Below are positions 47,928 through 57,084 of a stretch of 64,000 bases of DNA, piece by piece. Under the pieces are notes generated by a model. That model searched no databases and had not been told where the DNA came from. It saw nothing but the letters and a program-made list of their open reading frames with translations. The translations under genes were made by a program, and so were the position numbers. Numbering within the stretch: the stretch's first letter is position 1; each line of letters begins with the position of its first letter. The stretch spans positions 1 to 64,000 of the forward strand of contig NZ_JAAFKD010000032.1 in assembly GCF_013299165.1 (NCBI RefSeq), given 5' to 3'. The DNA comes from Microcoleus sp. bin38.metabat.b11b12b14.051. Its GTDB lineage: Bacteria; Cyanobacteriota; Cyanobacteriia; Cyanobacteriales; Microcoleaceae.

Positions 47928-48000
47928 TACAGAAACCGGGTTGTTTGTAAAACTACAAGATTATTGCTTTTAATCGTAGTAAACAACCGGGTTTCTTTGA
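47928..48000. terminator. Long inverted repeat between convergent genes, candidate terminator
   Basis: AGAAACCGGGTTGTTTGTA (from about 47930) pairs with its near inverse AAACAACCGGGTTTCTT (to about 47998) around a roughly 35-base loop. It lies between the WGxxGxxG gene and the end of the ROK kinase gene. It belongs to the GAAACCGGGTTTC repeat family that forms the 57-kb array. Confidence 0.5.
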
Positions 48001-48031
48001 TATAAACGGGCAGTTTTGCCAGAAAGTTTAT

Positions 48032-48739
48032 TCAATCGCGCCACAAAGCAATTCCGCCCAACAACCCGCTGACATTCGGTACTATTTTAACCTGGGGCGG
48101 TAAATCAAAAGCAATTTTTTTTGTATTGCCACCGCCGATGTAAATGCGATCGCAGTTAAAGAGATTTTGCAGAGAGGTGAGTGCTTTTTCCAGACGGCGG
48201 TTCCACCTTTTGGCACCTACGGTATCTAAGGCCAAACGCCCTAGTTGCTGTTCGTAAGTTTCCCCTTTGCGAAACTGGTGATGCCCTAATTCGAGATTTG
48301 GCACCAAGATACCATCGACAAATAAGGCAGAACCGAAACCGGTGCCGAGGGTAATTACTAATTCTACTCCCGTCCCGGCAATTGAACCCAATCCTTGAAT
48401 ATCGGCATCGTTAGCTACTCGCACTGGTTTTCCCAAGCGATCTTTGAGAGTAGTTGCTAGGTCAAAATCTATCCAAGACGGATCTAAATTGACTGCGGTT
48501 TTGATGATGCCGCGACACACAACGCCGGGAAAACCGACGGATACTCGGTCAAATTCGCCTTGTCCGCTGGCCAAAGAGGCGATCGTCTCTAGTACAGGTT
48601 CGGGCTTGGGTGGTTGAGGCGTTTCTAAACGGCTGCGTTCAGTTAGGGGTTCACCTTCAGCGTCCAAAACCATAACTTTGATGCCACTTCCGCCAATGTC
48701 AACGGCTAAGGTGCGAGTCGATTTATTTTGTTCAGTCAT
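48032..48739 (-). CDS. ROK-family kinase, probable polyphosphate glucokinase type
   Basis: 235 residues. The ATP-binding phosphate-1 loop is VDIGGSGIKVMVLDAEG; the catalytic Asp lies in VRVANDADIQGLGS; VITLGTGFGSALFVDG is the phosphate-2 loop; and LELGHHQFRKGETYEQQLG stands in place of the usual ROK zinc motif. Length and sequence are closest to PpgK-type enzymes, which phosphorylate glucose with polyphosphate or ATP. Cytoplasmic. Adjacent on the same strand is an esterase-like gene. Which phosphoryl donor it uses cannot be read from the sequence. Confidence 0.85.
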   Translation of the reverse strand: MTEQNKSTRTLAVDIGGSGIKVMVLDAEGEPLTERSRLETPQPPKPEPVLETIASLASGQGEFDRVSVGFPGVVCRGIIKTAVNLDPSWIDFDLATTLKDRLGKPVRVANDADIQGLGSIAGTGVELVITLGTGFGSALFVDGILVPNLELGHHQFRKGETYEQQLGRLALDTVGAKRWNRRLEKALTSLQNLFNCDRIYIGGGNTKKIAFDLPPQVKIVPNVSGLLGGIALWRD

Positions 48740-48894
48740 TTGATTGTTGAAACTTGCAATTTTGTCAGTCGATTTGAGATTTGAGATTTACTTTCCTGCA
48801 AGTAAATCTGGGAGATTGAACAGTCGTCTCTAATTGGTGCTTTCCACGACAGGATGCGGGGGCTGCTATCAATTTTTGGCGCCGTCAAGTTTTA

Positions 48895-49581
48895 TTATTT
48901 GAATTGGCAAAACTTTGGTATCGCTTCCCAAATTTCATCTAGGACATTTCCCAAAGAATGATCGTCCTCTAGTTCGATTAATTTCACCCAGGGACGATGC
49001 TCGGAAAAACTTCTGCTAGCTTGAATCGGTACGATCGTATCATGCTTACCGTGCAGAATTAACGTAGGGACTGGTCGCATTAATTTTTCTTCAGGGTATT
49101 GACCCATATCTGCCACAAACTGATAATTTAACGGCAGATAACGCTGTTCGCCGTAGTGGTAAACTGGCAAATATTTCTCAGACTGCCACTTTTCTAACTG
49201 TTGCTGTCCTAACTGTGGCAGCCAGTGGGAGAGAAATTGAAAAGCCGGTGCTAGCAAAACTATTTGTTTTACTGATAGTTGTCGCTGGGCCAGCCAAGCC
49301 GCTGTCAGTCCGCCAAAACTAGAGCCAATGATGGTAACTTCCTCTAGTTTTTTTACATTTTCTACAGATTCCGTGGATTGGGTTTGCAGAAATTCTGTTT
49401 CTATTTGGTCTAATTGGCGCGTGAGAGTGAGGCGCGAAAAATCATTGTGATTGAGATCGGGAGTTTTGAGGTCAATTCCTAGGGAATAAAAGCGATCGCG
49501 AAAATATTTAGCCTTAATTGAATCTGGAGTTGAAGCAAATCCGTGTAAATAAATGTAACTAGAATCGTTTTGTAAATTCAT
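48895..49581 (-). CDS. YqiA/YcfP-like alpha/beta-fold esterase
   Basis: 228 residues. It starts with YIYLHGFASTPDSIKAKYF and has the nucleophile elbow GSSFGGL (Ser near residue 87), then PTLILHGKHDTIVP (Asp) and EDDHSLGN (His), completing a Ser-Asp-His triad. The family of small YqiA-like hydrolases acts on short esters; the natural substrate is unknown. The gene lies 155 bases upstream of the kinase, both on the minus strand. Confidence 0.88.
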   Translation of the reverse strand: MNLQNDSSYIYLHGFASTPDSIKAKYFRDRFYSLGIDLKTPDLNHNDFSRLTLTRQLDQIETEFLQTQSTESVENVKKLEEVTIIGSSFGGLTAAWLAQRQLSVKQIVLLAPAFQFLSHWLPQLGQQQLEKWQSEKYLPVYHYGEQRYLPLNYQFVADMGQYPEEKLMRPVPTLILHGKHDTIVPIQASRSFSEHRPWVKLIELEDDHSLGNVLDEIWEAIPKFCQFK

Positions 49582-49932
49582 CCAAAAAATTTTATGAGAT
49601 TTACCAACTAATTGTATTAAATTGTGCCACAGGTGAGGGAAGAGAAGAGTTTTTAACCGCAGAGGGCGCAGAGGGCGCAGAGGGAAGAGTGTTGCGAGGG
49701 TTTTGCCTCATCCCTCCCCTCTCTGCGCCAAGAGCGCTCTCTGCGGTTAAATCCTCTTAATCTCTACTTCATTTCCTTGTAATCCACCCCATAACTCGTA
49801 TCTCTTCGAGTCAAAGTCTCCAAAGTTTGTCTCGTTTTACTGGATGTATTTTAACTTAAATGATCGAGGAGCGCGTTGCACACGGCTACAAGTTGATTTT
49901 TTAGTAGGGTGTGCAGTGGGTAGCGGTGGAGA
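49582..49932. other. Spacer with a long imperfect palindrome
   Basis: TTTAACCGCAGAGGGCGCAG (about 49652) and CTCTGCGCCAAGAGCGCTCT...GCGGTTAAA (to about 49750) pair across 30-40 bases. It is a MITE-like or REP-like palindrome. Nothing else seen. Confidence 0.6.
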
Positions 49933-50421
49933 TTATTGGGCTTTTTGACTGTTTTGTTTTCTGGTTTTAGCAGCTTCCCGGCGCTGCTGCATCAGTTGAG
50001 ATAATTGGGTGCGCTGTTCGGCGGTGAGGAGTTCCCGCATGGCTAGCGTATTTTCAAATCGCAGCTCTTGCAACTGCTGTGTCAATCCTATGATTTGGCG
50101 GTGTTTGTCGCGGATTTGGCTGACATTTGCTGTGGTGCCCGACATCATTGTTTCCAATTCTTGTCTGGTTTGGCGGACTGCTTGCATTCGCTGGGAAACC
50201 TGGTCTTTGTAGCGATCGCGAACTGCCTGCATTTTCTGCTTTTGATCGGCGCTTAAATTAAGTTTGTCGAACAGCCCGTTTTCTTTGCCACCAGCTCGAT
50301 TTGGACGCTGGTTTTGGGCAATATTTTCCGGTTGGTCGGGGCTGGGAGCTGCGGTTGCAGCGGCTGTAGTGCCGAGGGCAAACATTAAAAGAGCTATGGC
50401 TGAAATTCGGCGAATAGACAT
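49933..50421 (-). CDS. Spy/CpxP-like (LTxxQ) periplasmic protein
   Basis: 162 residues. A signal peptide ends near ATAAP (about residue 26). The mature protein is helical, with LNLSADQKQKMQAVRDRYKD (first LTxxQ-like motif) and LLTAEQRTQLSQLMQQRRE (second). Spy-type proteins are small periplasmic chaperones, and CpxP-type ones tune envelope stress signalling. It is the third gene of a minus-strand sigma/anti-sigma/Spy set, just 20 bases after the anti-sigma gene, which fits an envelope-stress output. Confidence 0.85.
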   Translation of the reverse strand: MSIRRISAIALLMFALGTTAAATAAPSPDQPENIAQNQRPNRAGGKENGLFDKLNLSADQKQKMQAVRDRYKDQVSQRMQAVRQTRQELETMMSGTTANVSQIRDKHRQIIGLTQQLQELRFENTLAMRELLTAEQRTQLSQLMQQRREAAKTRKQNSQKAQ

Positions 50422-50441
50422 AAAATATTACCTGTTTGAGA

Positions 50442-50876
50442 TTAGTTATTTGTGGGCGTTTCGCTATCAGCAGCAGTGCTGAGAGTCAACCAGTCTGTTT
50501 GCGGGCAATCGAGCAAGTTTTCGGTGTGAGAATCGTTCAATACACCCTCCCAATTATTTACCATAAATGCTTCTAGGTGCGCCGCCTCATCGGCGTGTAA
50601 TTGTGCGGTAACTAGGGCGCGATAACCAGATCCAAAAACTAGCAGAGCAGCGGCGATTCCAGCAGGAAGAGTCCATTGGGAAAATCTGAATTTTTTTGAA
50701 CTTTTACAAGATTCAATAAATTGCGAATCCCCTAGATGATTTAGCTCTGACGCCGCGTCATTCCTCTGTATTGCTGCTAAAACTTTTTGCTCAAAGTCGG
50801 GGGCAGCATCCGGAACATTAGGGCGATATTGCTTTAAAAAACTAACTAATTTTCTGTCGCTATTTTCATCGTTCAT
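50442..50876 (-). CDS. Putative anti-sigma factor (single membrane helix)
   Basis: 144 residues. Cytoplasmic N-terminus of about 70 residues with VSFLKQYRPNVPDAAPDFEQKVLAAI, one membrane helix (about 72-93, WTLPAGIAAALLVFGSGYRAL), and a periplasmic tail of about 50 residues. Its start codon overlaps the sigma factor's stop (ATGA at 50873-50876), the usual layout of an ECF sigma and its anti-sigma. No zinc-binding HxxxCxxC is present. The assignment rests mainly on context and topology. Confidence 0.72.
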   Translation of the reverse strand: MNDENSDRKLVSFLKQYRPNVPDAAPDFEQKVLAAIQRNDAASELNHLGDSQFIESCKSSKKFRFSQWTLPAGIAAALLVFGSGYRALVTAQLHADEAAHLEAFMVNNWEGVLNDSHTENLLDCPQTDWLTLSTAADSETPTNN

Positions 50877-51610
50877 AGTTCCTCAACCCCCTGTTTTTGC
50901 AAAAATTGCCGCACAGAATTTCTGGCATAAAACACGCGAGATTTGACTGTTCCCGCTGGCAGTCCCAAGATTTGGGCTACTTCTTTTTGCGGGATGTCTT
51001 CTAAGTCGTGCAGTACCAAAACGCTGCGGTGTTCAAAGCTCAATTGCTCCAGTCCTCGCTGCACTAAATCTTGATAGTGCAACTGCATCAAGTTGGATGT
51101 GTTATCTTTGAGAATAACGCGATCGATTGTTTCTTGATTTTTGAGTTGGGAGTCAAAGGAATGCTGTTTAGCAAAGGCTTGTCTTTGGTCTGATGCGACG
51201 TTCCAAGTGATGCGATACAGCCAAGTTGAAAAGTTTTCCTGGTGTTTGAGTTTGGGTAATCCTTTCCAGACTCGCAGGAATACTTCTTGCGTTAAGTCGT
51301 CTAGAAGTGATGCACCGCAGAGTTGGTAAAGGGTTGACCTGACTTTTTGTTGGTAGCGTTGGTAAAGGTGGCGAAAGCAAGTACGATCGCCCTTTAAGCA
51401 TCGATCAACTAAGTCGGAGTCGGAACAATCATCGATTAAAACATTGGCTGGCACACCTAACACCTGTGAAGTCTCCTCCACCTGTTCGTTATCTGAGGGG
51501 TTTAGACAGGACAAGTGCGAAAAAGGTTCAAAGGATTGAAAATTCTTTTTTTCTGGGGCTGCGGGTAGATAGGATGGTAGATAGGACGGCGGTTGAAACC
51601 GCATCGACAT
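50873..51610 (-). CDS. ECF-type RNA polymerase sigma factor
   Basis: About 245 residues from the ATG at 51608-51610; a TTG two codons earlier and an ATG two codons later are alternatives. Region 2 (about 65-135) contains LVDRCLKGDRTCFRHLYQRY and DDLTQEVFLRVWKGLPKL. Region 4 (about 185-235) contains EHRSVLVLHDLEDIPQKEVA then LGLPAGTVKSRVFYARN. The first 55-60 residues are unlike sigma factors, and the first codons lie in a GCGGTTGAAACCGC repeat (MRFQPPSYLPSYLP). It probably controls its own operon with the anti-sigma and Spy-like genes, similar to cyanobacterial SigG. Confidence 0.9.
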   Translation of the reverse strand: MSMRFQPPSYLPSYLPAAPEKKNFQSFEPFSHLSCLNPSDNEQVEETSQVLGVPANVLIDDCSDSDLVDRCLKGDRTCFRHLYQRYQQKVRSTLYQLCGASLLDDLTQEVFLRVWKGLPKLKHQENFSTWLYRITWNVASDQRQAFAKQHSFDSQLKNQETIDRVILKDNTSNLMQLHYQDLVQRGLEQLSFEHRSVLVLHDLEDIPQKEVAQILGLPAGTVKSRVFYARNSVRQFLQKQGVEEL

Positions 51611-51884
51611 AGACAAAACCCGCCTCCGCGGGTTGAAGATCCGACGGGTAGATCAGATGGCGGTTGAAACCGCATCTACACAAACACTCACGCGCCTCCG
51701 CGGGTTGAAGAAGGAGGGAAACGGCATTGCCGTTTCCTGATTTTGCCGTTTCCCGATTTTAGCTTTAGGTAGATCAGACGGCGGTTGAAACCGCGTCTAC
51801 ACAGACACTCACGCGCCTCCGCGGGTTGAAGAAGGAGGGAAACGGCAATGCCGTTTCCTGATTGCTGCATTCCGATTTTAGCTT
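51590..51884. repeat. GCGGTTGAAACCGC palindromic repeats upstream of the sigma gene
   Basis: One partial and two full units of about 125 bases: GCGGTTGAAACCGC, TCTACACA-ACACTCACG, CGCCTCCGCGGGTTGAAGAA, and GGGAAACGGCA-TGCCGTTTCC. The full units start near 51660 and 51780. The GAAACGGCAATGCCGTTTC segment is itself a palindrome. The sigma factor's start codon sits in the first partial unit. Confidence 0.85.
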
Positions 51885-53227
51885 TACCGCAAAGTTACAA
51901 ACTCTTCCGCAGTTGATGGATGAATGCCAATAGTTGCATCGAAATCTTTCTTCGTAGCTCCCATATTAACGGCGATCGCCATTCCTTGAATAATCTCGCC
52001 CGCGTCTTTGCCAACCATGTGCACGCCCAAAACTCTGTCAGTATTAGTTTCAACAACTAACTTGACAAAAGTCTTCTCATCTGCGCCTGTCAAAGCGTGA
52101 AACATCGGCCGGAATTTAGCTGTGTAGCACTTAATTGAGTCACCAAATTTAGTTCTGGCTTCCTCTTCACTTAAGCCGACTGTAGCAGCTTCCGGCTGGG
52201 AAAACACGGCTGATGCGACATTTTCGTAACTGATTGCTCTGGGATTATTGCCAAATTCCGTATCGGCAAAAGCGCGTCCTTCGGCGATCGCAATTGGTGT
52301 TAGATTAATCCGGTTGGTGCAATCTCCGACAGCAAAAATGTGTGGTTGATTGGTGCGGCTGTCTTTCGTAACTGCGATCGCACCTTTTTCGGTTTCAACT
52401 CCCGCATTTTCCAAAGCCAATTTTTCCAAATTCGGCAAACGTCCCGTAGCGCACAAAACCGCATCTACTGTCAAGGTTTCTGTTGATTCTCCCGACAGTG
52501 TTAATTTTAGGCCTTCTGGGGTTTTTTCGATTTGGGCGATCGAGCTTCCTGTGACAAAATTAATGCCATGCTTAACCATGCCTTCTTGGACGTTGGCGCG
52601 AATTTCTTCGTCAAAGTAGTGCAAAATGCGATCGCGCCGGATGATTTGAGTTACCTCACTTCCCAACCCGTTCATAATGCAAGCAAATTCAACACCAATG
52701 TAACCGCCGCCCAAAATTGCCAACCGTTTCGGCTGCTCTTTTAACAGGAAGATTTCGCGGGAAGTAATCGCGTGTTCGATACCAGGAATATCAATTCTGT
52801 GAGCTTCGCCACCGACAGCAATTAAGATTTTAGCAGCCGTGTATTTTTTGTCACCAACTTCGACAGTATGGGAGTCGATAAATTTGGCGTATCCTGAGAT
52901 CAATTCAACTCCAGCTTTTTCGAGGAAGCTAATGTGCAGTTTGCTCAGCCGTCGGACTTCAGTGTCTACGGTGGTGACGAGTTTTTCCCAGTTGAAACTG
53001 GGTTCTACTGGGCTCCAACCGTAGCCGATCGCATCTTCGTACAGGTGCGAAAATGTAGAGGCGTACACCATGAGTTTTTTGGGGACACAGCCGCGAATGA
53101 CGCAGGTGCCGCCTACTAAGTCATTTTCGGCGATCGCCACTTTCGCCCCGTAGGATGCCGCCCGCTTGGAACTCGCCAATCCGCCGGAACCTGCACCTAT
53201 CACAAACAAATCGTAGTCGTATGTCAT
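51884..53227 (-). CDS. gor: Glutathione-disulfide reductase
   Basis: 447 residues from the ATG at 53225-53227; a GTG three codons earlier is possible. FAD-binding GAGSGGLASSKRAASYGAKVA, the redox-active disulfide in GGTCVIRGCVPKKLM, NADP-binding GGGYIGVEFACIMNGLGS with Arg pairs, FAD second motif IFAVGDCTN, and the catalytic C-terminal HPSTAEEF are all present. It uses NADPH to keep glutathione reduced for oxidative stress defence in the cytosol. Its 3' end meets the GCGGTTGAAACCGC repeats. Confidence 0.95.
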   Translation of the reverse strand: MTYDYDLFVIGAGSGGLASSKRAASYGAKVAIAENDLVGGTCVIRGCVPKKLMVYASTFSHLYEDAIGYGWSPVEPSFNWEKLVTTVDTEVRRLSKLHISFLEKAGVELISGYAKFIDSHTVEVGDKKYTAAKILIAVGGEAHRIDIPGIEHAITSREIFLLKEQPKRLAILGGGYIGVEFACIMNGLGSEVTQIIRRDRILHYFDEEIRANVQEGMVKHGINFVTGSSIAQIEKTPEGLKLTLSGESTETLTVDAVLCATGRLPNLEKLALENAGVETEKGAIAVTKDSRTNQPHIFAVGDCTNRINLTPIAIAEGRAFADTEFGNNPRAISYENVASAVFSQPEAATVGLSEEEARTKFGDSIKCYTAKFRPMFHALTGADEKTFVKLVVETNTDRVLGVHMVGKDAGEIIQGMAIAVNMGATKKDFDATIGIHPSTAEEFVTLR

Positions 53228-53481
53228 AATTGTCACTACTTGCCTATTTCAACTTGATTGACGATTTTTGCGCTTTACTTTTTTTAATTATATCTCAAAT
53301 TTTTTTCATTTTTTTGAGGTTGACGGCTTTACTTCTTCCCTTTGATATGGTATTATTAGATAATAGAAATTCGTGCGTTAATTTTAAAATTGCGTCCACT
53401 CCCATTATTAGAGTATAGCACAAGAAAGTAGCCAAAAATATATAAAAATGTAACTATTTTTAGGCTGCAAATAACCAGGAT
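53228..53481. other. AT-rich spacer upstream of gor
   Basis: No gene, repeat or RNA recognised in this 250-base stretch apart from AT-rich sequence. The gor promoter should lie here. Confidence 0.4.
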
Positions 53482-53634
53482 TTATCATTGCGAACTCTTA
53501 GCGAAGCAATCGCCAAGACTCAGTATTTCTCGAAGTAGTAGATACGGGAAAATAAACCTAGAGGTACAACAGAATGTCAAGCAATCATAACCCCTGCGAT
53601 TACTTCGCTTCACTTCGTTTCACTCGCAATGACA
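53482..53634. mobile_element. 153-bp MITE, copy 1 (left end degenerate)
   Basis: The interior (AATCGCCAAGACTCAGTATT through CTAGAGGTACAACAGAATGT) matches copies 2 and 3 almost base for base. The left end has changes (TATCATTGCGAACTCTTAGC), and the right end reads CACTCGCAATGACA. Part of a direct repeat of about 188 bases with copy 2, including the flank TTTATGTTTTTTGGCACGCA. Confidence 0.85.
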
Positions 53635-53669
53635 TATTTATGTTTTTTGGCACGCACCTAATTAAAATC

Positions 53670-53822
53670 TGTCATTGCGAGCGTCCCCGCGAAGCAATCG
53701 CCAAGACTCAGTATTTCTCGAAGTAGTAGATACGGGAAAATAAACCTAGAGGTACAACAGAATGTCAAGCAATCATAACCCCTGCGATTGCTTCGCTTCA
53801 CTTCGTTTCGCTCGCAATGACA
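53670..53822. mobile_element. 153-bp MITE, copy 2
   Basis: Perfect 14-bp terminal inverted repeats TGTCATTGCGAGCG and CGCTCGCAATGACA. The interior is non-coding and shared with copies 1 and 3. An inner palindrome pairs GCGAAGCAATCGC with GCGATTGCTTCGC. Confidence 0.9.
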
Positions 53823-53963
53823 TATTTATGTTTTTTGGCACGCACCTATAGCCTTTCTCACATTAATTCGCGGATGAATTTTGACCTGAAAAGCTTGCTG
53901 CTGTACGGGTTGTAGCATAATTTAGCATACCTCATCTTTCTGAGAAACGCTATAATTAAAATC

Positions 53964-54116
53964 TGTCATTGCGAGCGTCCCCGCGAAGCAATCGCCAAGA
54001 CTCAGTATTTCTCGAAGTAGTAGATACGGGAAAATAAACCTAGAGGTACAACAGAATGTCAAGCAATCATAACCCCTGCGATTGCTTCGCTTCACTTCGT
54101 TTCGCTCGCAATGACA
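53964..54116. mobile_element. 153-bp MITE, copy 3
   Basis: Same ends and interior as copy 2. It ends 47 bases before the start codon of the NACHT gene, so the element may contain or displace that gene's promoter. Confidence 0.9.
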
Positions 54117-54162
54117 AAAATATACTATATTATAAACATAAATTTATATTCGAGCTAGCTTT

Positions 54163-57063
54163 ATGATTGATTGGCTTATGCTCTGGGGAGTGACACAAGC
54201 AGCAGGCATTCTCGTCCAACCCATCTTAGAAGAGTTGGCAGTAGACGGCGCAAAGGATTTGGTAAAAGATTTTTTTAAAGATTCCCTAAAAAACGTCTTG
54301 TTTGGCGAAAAAGACCCCCGACAAGTCGCAGCGGGTAAAGCCCTTAAAAAGTTTTTGGAGTTGGTACAACAACAGTTGAAAATCGGCGGACTTTCCCAAG
54401 AACAGATTAAGGTGTATATTAAAGATGTTAAAAAGTTTATCGGCAACAAGTCAGTTAAAGAAATTTTAGGTAAAGCCTTTGAGAGCGATCGCGAATCCCT
54501 CGATGCAGAACTTCTCGAACAAACCTGGACTCAACTCGATTTAGCACCTCTGCCGGCCAGATTTAAGTGGAAAACCATCGCCAATCAGTATCTCGCCGAA
54601 GTTCAAGAAATTCTCTTTGACTCAAAAGACTTGCGGGATATCTTGAATGCTCAAAATCTCGACAGCATTCAGAAAAACACCAAAGAGATGGCGGGGATTA
54701 TCCCCGATTTTAACTTGAGGGAATATCAAAACGCTCTGTGCAAGCATTACAGCAATCTCGATTTAAGCAGCGTCGATGCGAATACCTATGATTATCGCGC
54801 CAAGCTGAAGGTTTGGCAAGTCTTTATTTTTCAAGATGTGCGATCGATTTACGAGTCATTTCTGCCCCAAGCTTACGAAATCCCTAAAGAATATCAACGG
54901 CGGCTGCAAGATAGCGATCGATTAGAGGCGATCGAACTTGAAAATTTAGAGAAATATCGGCGCGGTTATCTCTCTCAGGCGATCGTCTCCGTGTTAGATG
55001 TCATCAACGACAAGGCAAATTATCCGTACATTGTGATTTTAGGCGATCCAGGTTCCGGCAAATCTACTCTGTTACAATGCTTAGCATTAACTTGGGCGCG
55101 ATCACCCTTAAATAGCGTCACATCTCTCCCGATTCCGCTGCTAATAGAATTGCGGATTTACATTCGCAACATGGAATCAGGAAAATGCAAAAACTTCCTT
55201 GAATTTTGCCATAAAGATTCTGGTTTTATTTGTGACTTAAATCAGCATCAATTGCACGAACAGCTTAAAGCAGGCGACGCCGTAGTGATGTTTGACGGAT
55301 TAGATGAAATTTTCGATTCTGGAAAACGAGAAGATGTAATTACCGCGATTCATCGGTTTACCAACGAGTATCCGCGCGTGCGAGTGATTGTCACATCTCG
55401 GATTATTGGTTACAAAGCTCAACGGTTGAAAGATGCGGGGTTTCATCAGTTTATTCTCCAAGATTTGAATGCGGAACAAATTCAGGATTTTGTGCACCGC
55501 TGGCATGAATTGACTTTTAGTGATGATAGGGAAAAAGCGCGAATTAGTCAGCGCATGAAAAAAGCACTGGAGTATTCATCAACGATTCGAGATTTAGCAG
55601 GAAATCCGTTATTGTTGACCATTATGGCAATTTTGAATCGCAGTCAAGAATTGCCGAGAGACAGGGCGGAACTCTACAATCAAGCTTCGCGGGTATTGCT
55701 GTATCAATGGGATGTAGAAAGGTCTTTAGTAGAGGATAGCAGGCTCGATCCAAAAACGATTGATGCTAAAGACAAGCAAGAAATGCTGCGGCGAGTCGCG
55801 TGGAAAATGCAAGCAGCACCTGAAGGGTTGGCTGGCAATATCATTAGCGCCGAAGATTTGGAGAATATTCTGACAGGATATCTGAAACAGAAAGATTTCG
55901 ATCGATCGACTGAGCGGGCAAGGTTGATAATTAATCAACTGCGAACCCGCAACTTTATTTTATGTTATTTGGGTGCGGATAATTACGGTTTTATACACCG
56001 AACTTTTTTGGAATATTTCTGTGCATCGCAAGTAGTGAATAGGGTTCAGGCTCTAGAACTCTCGCTGGATGAATTGAAAACAGAAGTTTTCGCCCCGCAC
56101 TGGCATGATGAATCTTGGCAAGAAGTTTTGTGTTTGATTGCGGGATTGATTGCTGGAAAGTTGACAGGGGAATTGATTGAGTTTCTGATGGATGAGGATG
56201 GGGAATCCCAAAAGTTTACCAATCTGTTTTTGGCGGCGAAGTGTTTGGATGAGGTGAGGGATAGGAAGGAGATTGCTGAGGTTGATAGTCAATTGCTTAA
56301 ACGCTTAAAAGAGTTAAGGAAGTACGACCTAAATTACTATTATAATAAATATTTTGGAGAACAGGTGAATTTAGTTAGTAAAATTCGCACTCAAGCAATA
56401 AGTGCGATCGCCTTTGCTTGGAAAGATGACCCGGAAACCTTACCTTGGCTCAAACAATGTGCTCAATCTGACGATGATTCGTCTGTGCGAAGTGCAGCAG
56501 TCCAAGAAATAGCACGGGGGTGGAAAGATGACCTGGAAACATTGCCTTGGCTCAAACAATGCGCTCAATCTGACGACGATCAAAATGTGCGCTCTTCAGC
56601 AGTGATAGAAATAGCATGGGGGTGGAAAAATGACCCAGAAACATTACCTTTTCTCAAGCAACGCGCTCAATTTGACGATAATTTTCCTGTGCGATATGCA
56701 GCCATCCAAGAATTAGCACGGGGGTGGAAAGATAACCCAGAAACCTTACATTTTTTCAAACAATGCGCTCAATCTGACGATGATTTATTTGTGCGATGTG
56801 CAGCAGTCCAAGAATTAGCAGGGGGGTGGAAAGATGAACCAGAGATATTTGAATTATTGTGTGATATTGCTGTTAATGATCCTTTTGAACGCAAGCACAA
56901 ATTCCAAGATAATTCGCGACAAACAGCACTTGAAAGTATAGTTGAGCAATACCCCGATCGCCCAAAAACCTTAGAAATACTTCGCGATCGATTTGCCAAC
57001 GATCCAGATGAACAAGTCCGCAAATTTGCCGAGAAAGAATTGGCAAAACTAGACAACCTGTGA
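54163..57063 (+). CDS. NACHT-domain STAND NTPase with C-terminal HEAT-like repeats
   Basis: 966 residues. An N-terminal helical region (1-200), LPQAYEIPKEYQRRL at about 245, and the NACHT core: Walker A VILGDPGSGKSTLLQ near 290-304, Walker B VVMFDGLDEI near 377-386, sensor RVIVTSRIIGY near 405, and a WH-like region. From about 740 to 900 run four or five repeats of about 33 residues (WKDDPETLPWLKQCAQSDDD, VRSAAVQEIARG), HEAT-like. STAND proteins of this kind sense ligands and include many anti-phage effectors. No separate effector domain is recognised; the N-terminal region is the candidate. Flanked by MITEs and an 83-bp array. Confidence 0.9.
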   Translation: MIDWLMLWGVTQAAGILVQPILEELAVDGAKDLVKDFFKDSLKNVLFGEKDPRQVAAGKALKKFLELVQQQLKIGGLSQEQIKVYIKDVKKFIGNKSVKEILGKAFESDRESLDAELLEQTWTQLDLAPLPARFKWKTIANQYLAEVQEILFDSKDLRDILNAQNLDSIQKNTKEMAGIIPDFNLREYQNALCKHYSNLDLSSVDANTYDYRAKLKVWQVFIFQDVRSIYESFLPQAYEIPKEYQRRLQDSDRLEAIELENLEKYRRGYLSQAIVSVLDVINDKANYPYIVILGDPGSGKSTLLQCLALTWARSPLNSVTSLPIPLLIELRIYIRNMESGKCKNFLEFCHKDSGFICDLNQHQLHEQLKAGDAVVMFDGLDEIFDSGKREDVITAIHRFTNEYPRVRVIVTSRIIGYKAQRLKDAGFHQFILQDLNAEQIQDFVHRWHELTFSDDREKARISQRMKKALEYSSTIRDLAGNPLLLTIMAILNRSQELPRDRAELYNQASRVLLYQWDVERSLVEDSRLDPKTIDAKDKQEMLRRVAWKMQAAPEGLAGNIISAEDLENILTGYLKQKDFDRSTERARLIINQLRTRNFILCYLGADNYGFIHRTFLEYFCASQVVNRVQALELSLDELKTEVFAPHWHDESWQEVLCLIAGLIAGKLTGELIEFLMDEDGESQKFTNLFLAAKCLDEVRDRKEIAEVDSQLLKRLKELRKYDLNYYYNKYFGEQVNLVSKIRTQAISAIAFAWKDDPETLPWLKQCAQSDDDSSVRSAAVQEIARGWKDDLETLPWLKQCAQSDDDQNVRSSAVIEIAWGWKNDPETLPFLKQRAQFDDNFPVRYAAIQELARGWKDNPETLHFFKQCAQSDDDLFVRCAAVQELAGGWKDEPEIFELLCDIAVNDPFERKHKFQDNSRQTALESIVEQYPDRPKTLEILRDRFANDPDEQVRKFAEKELAKLDNL

Positions 57064-57084
57064 TATGAACGTAAGTTTTTTATG

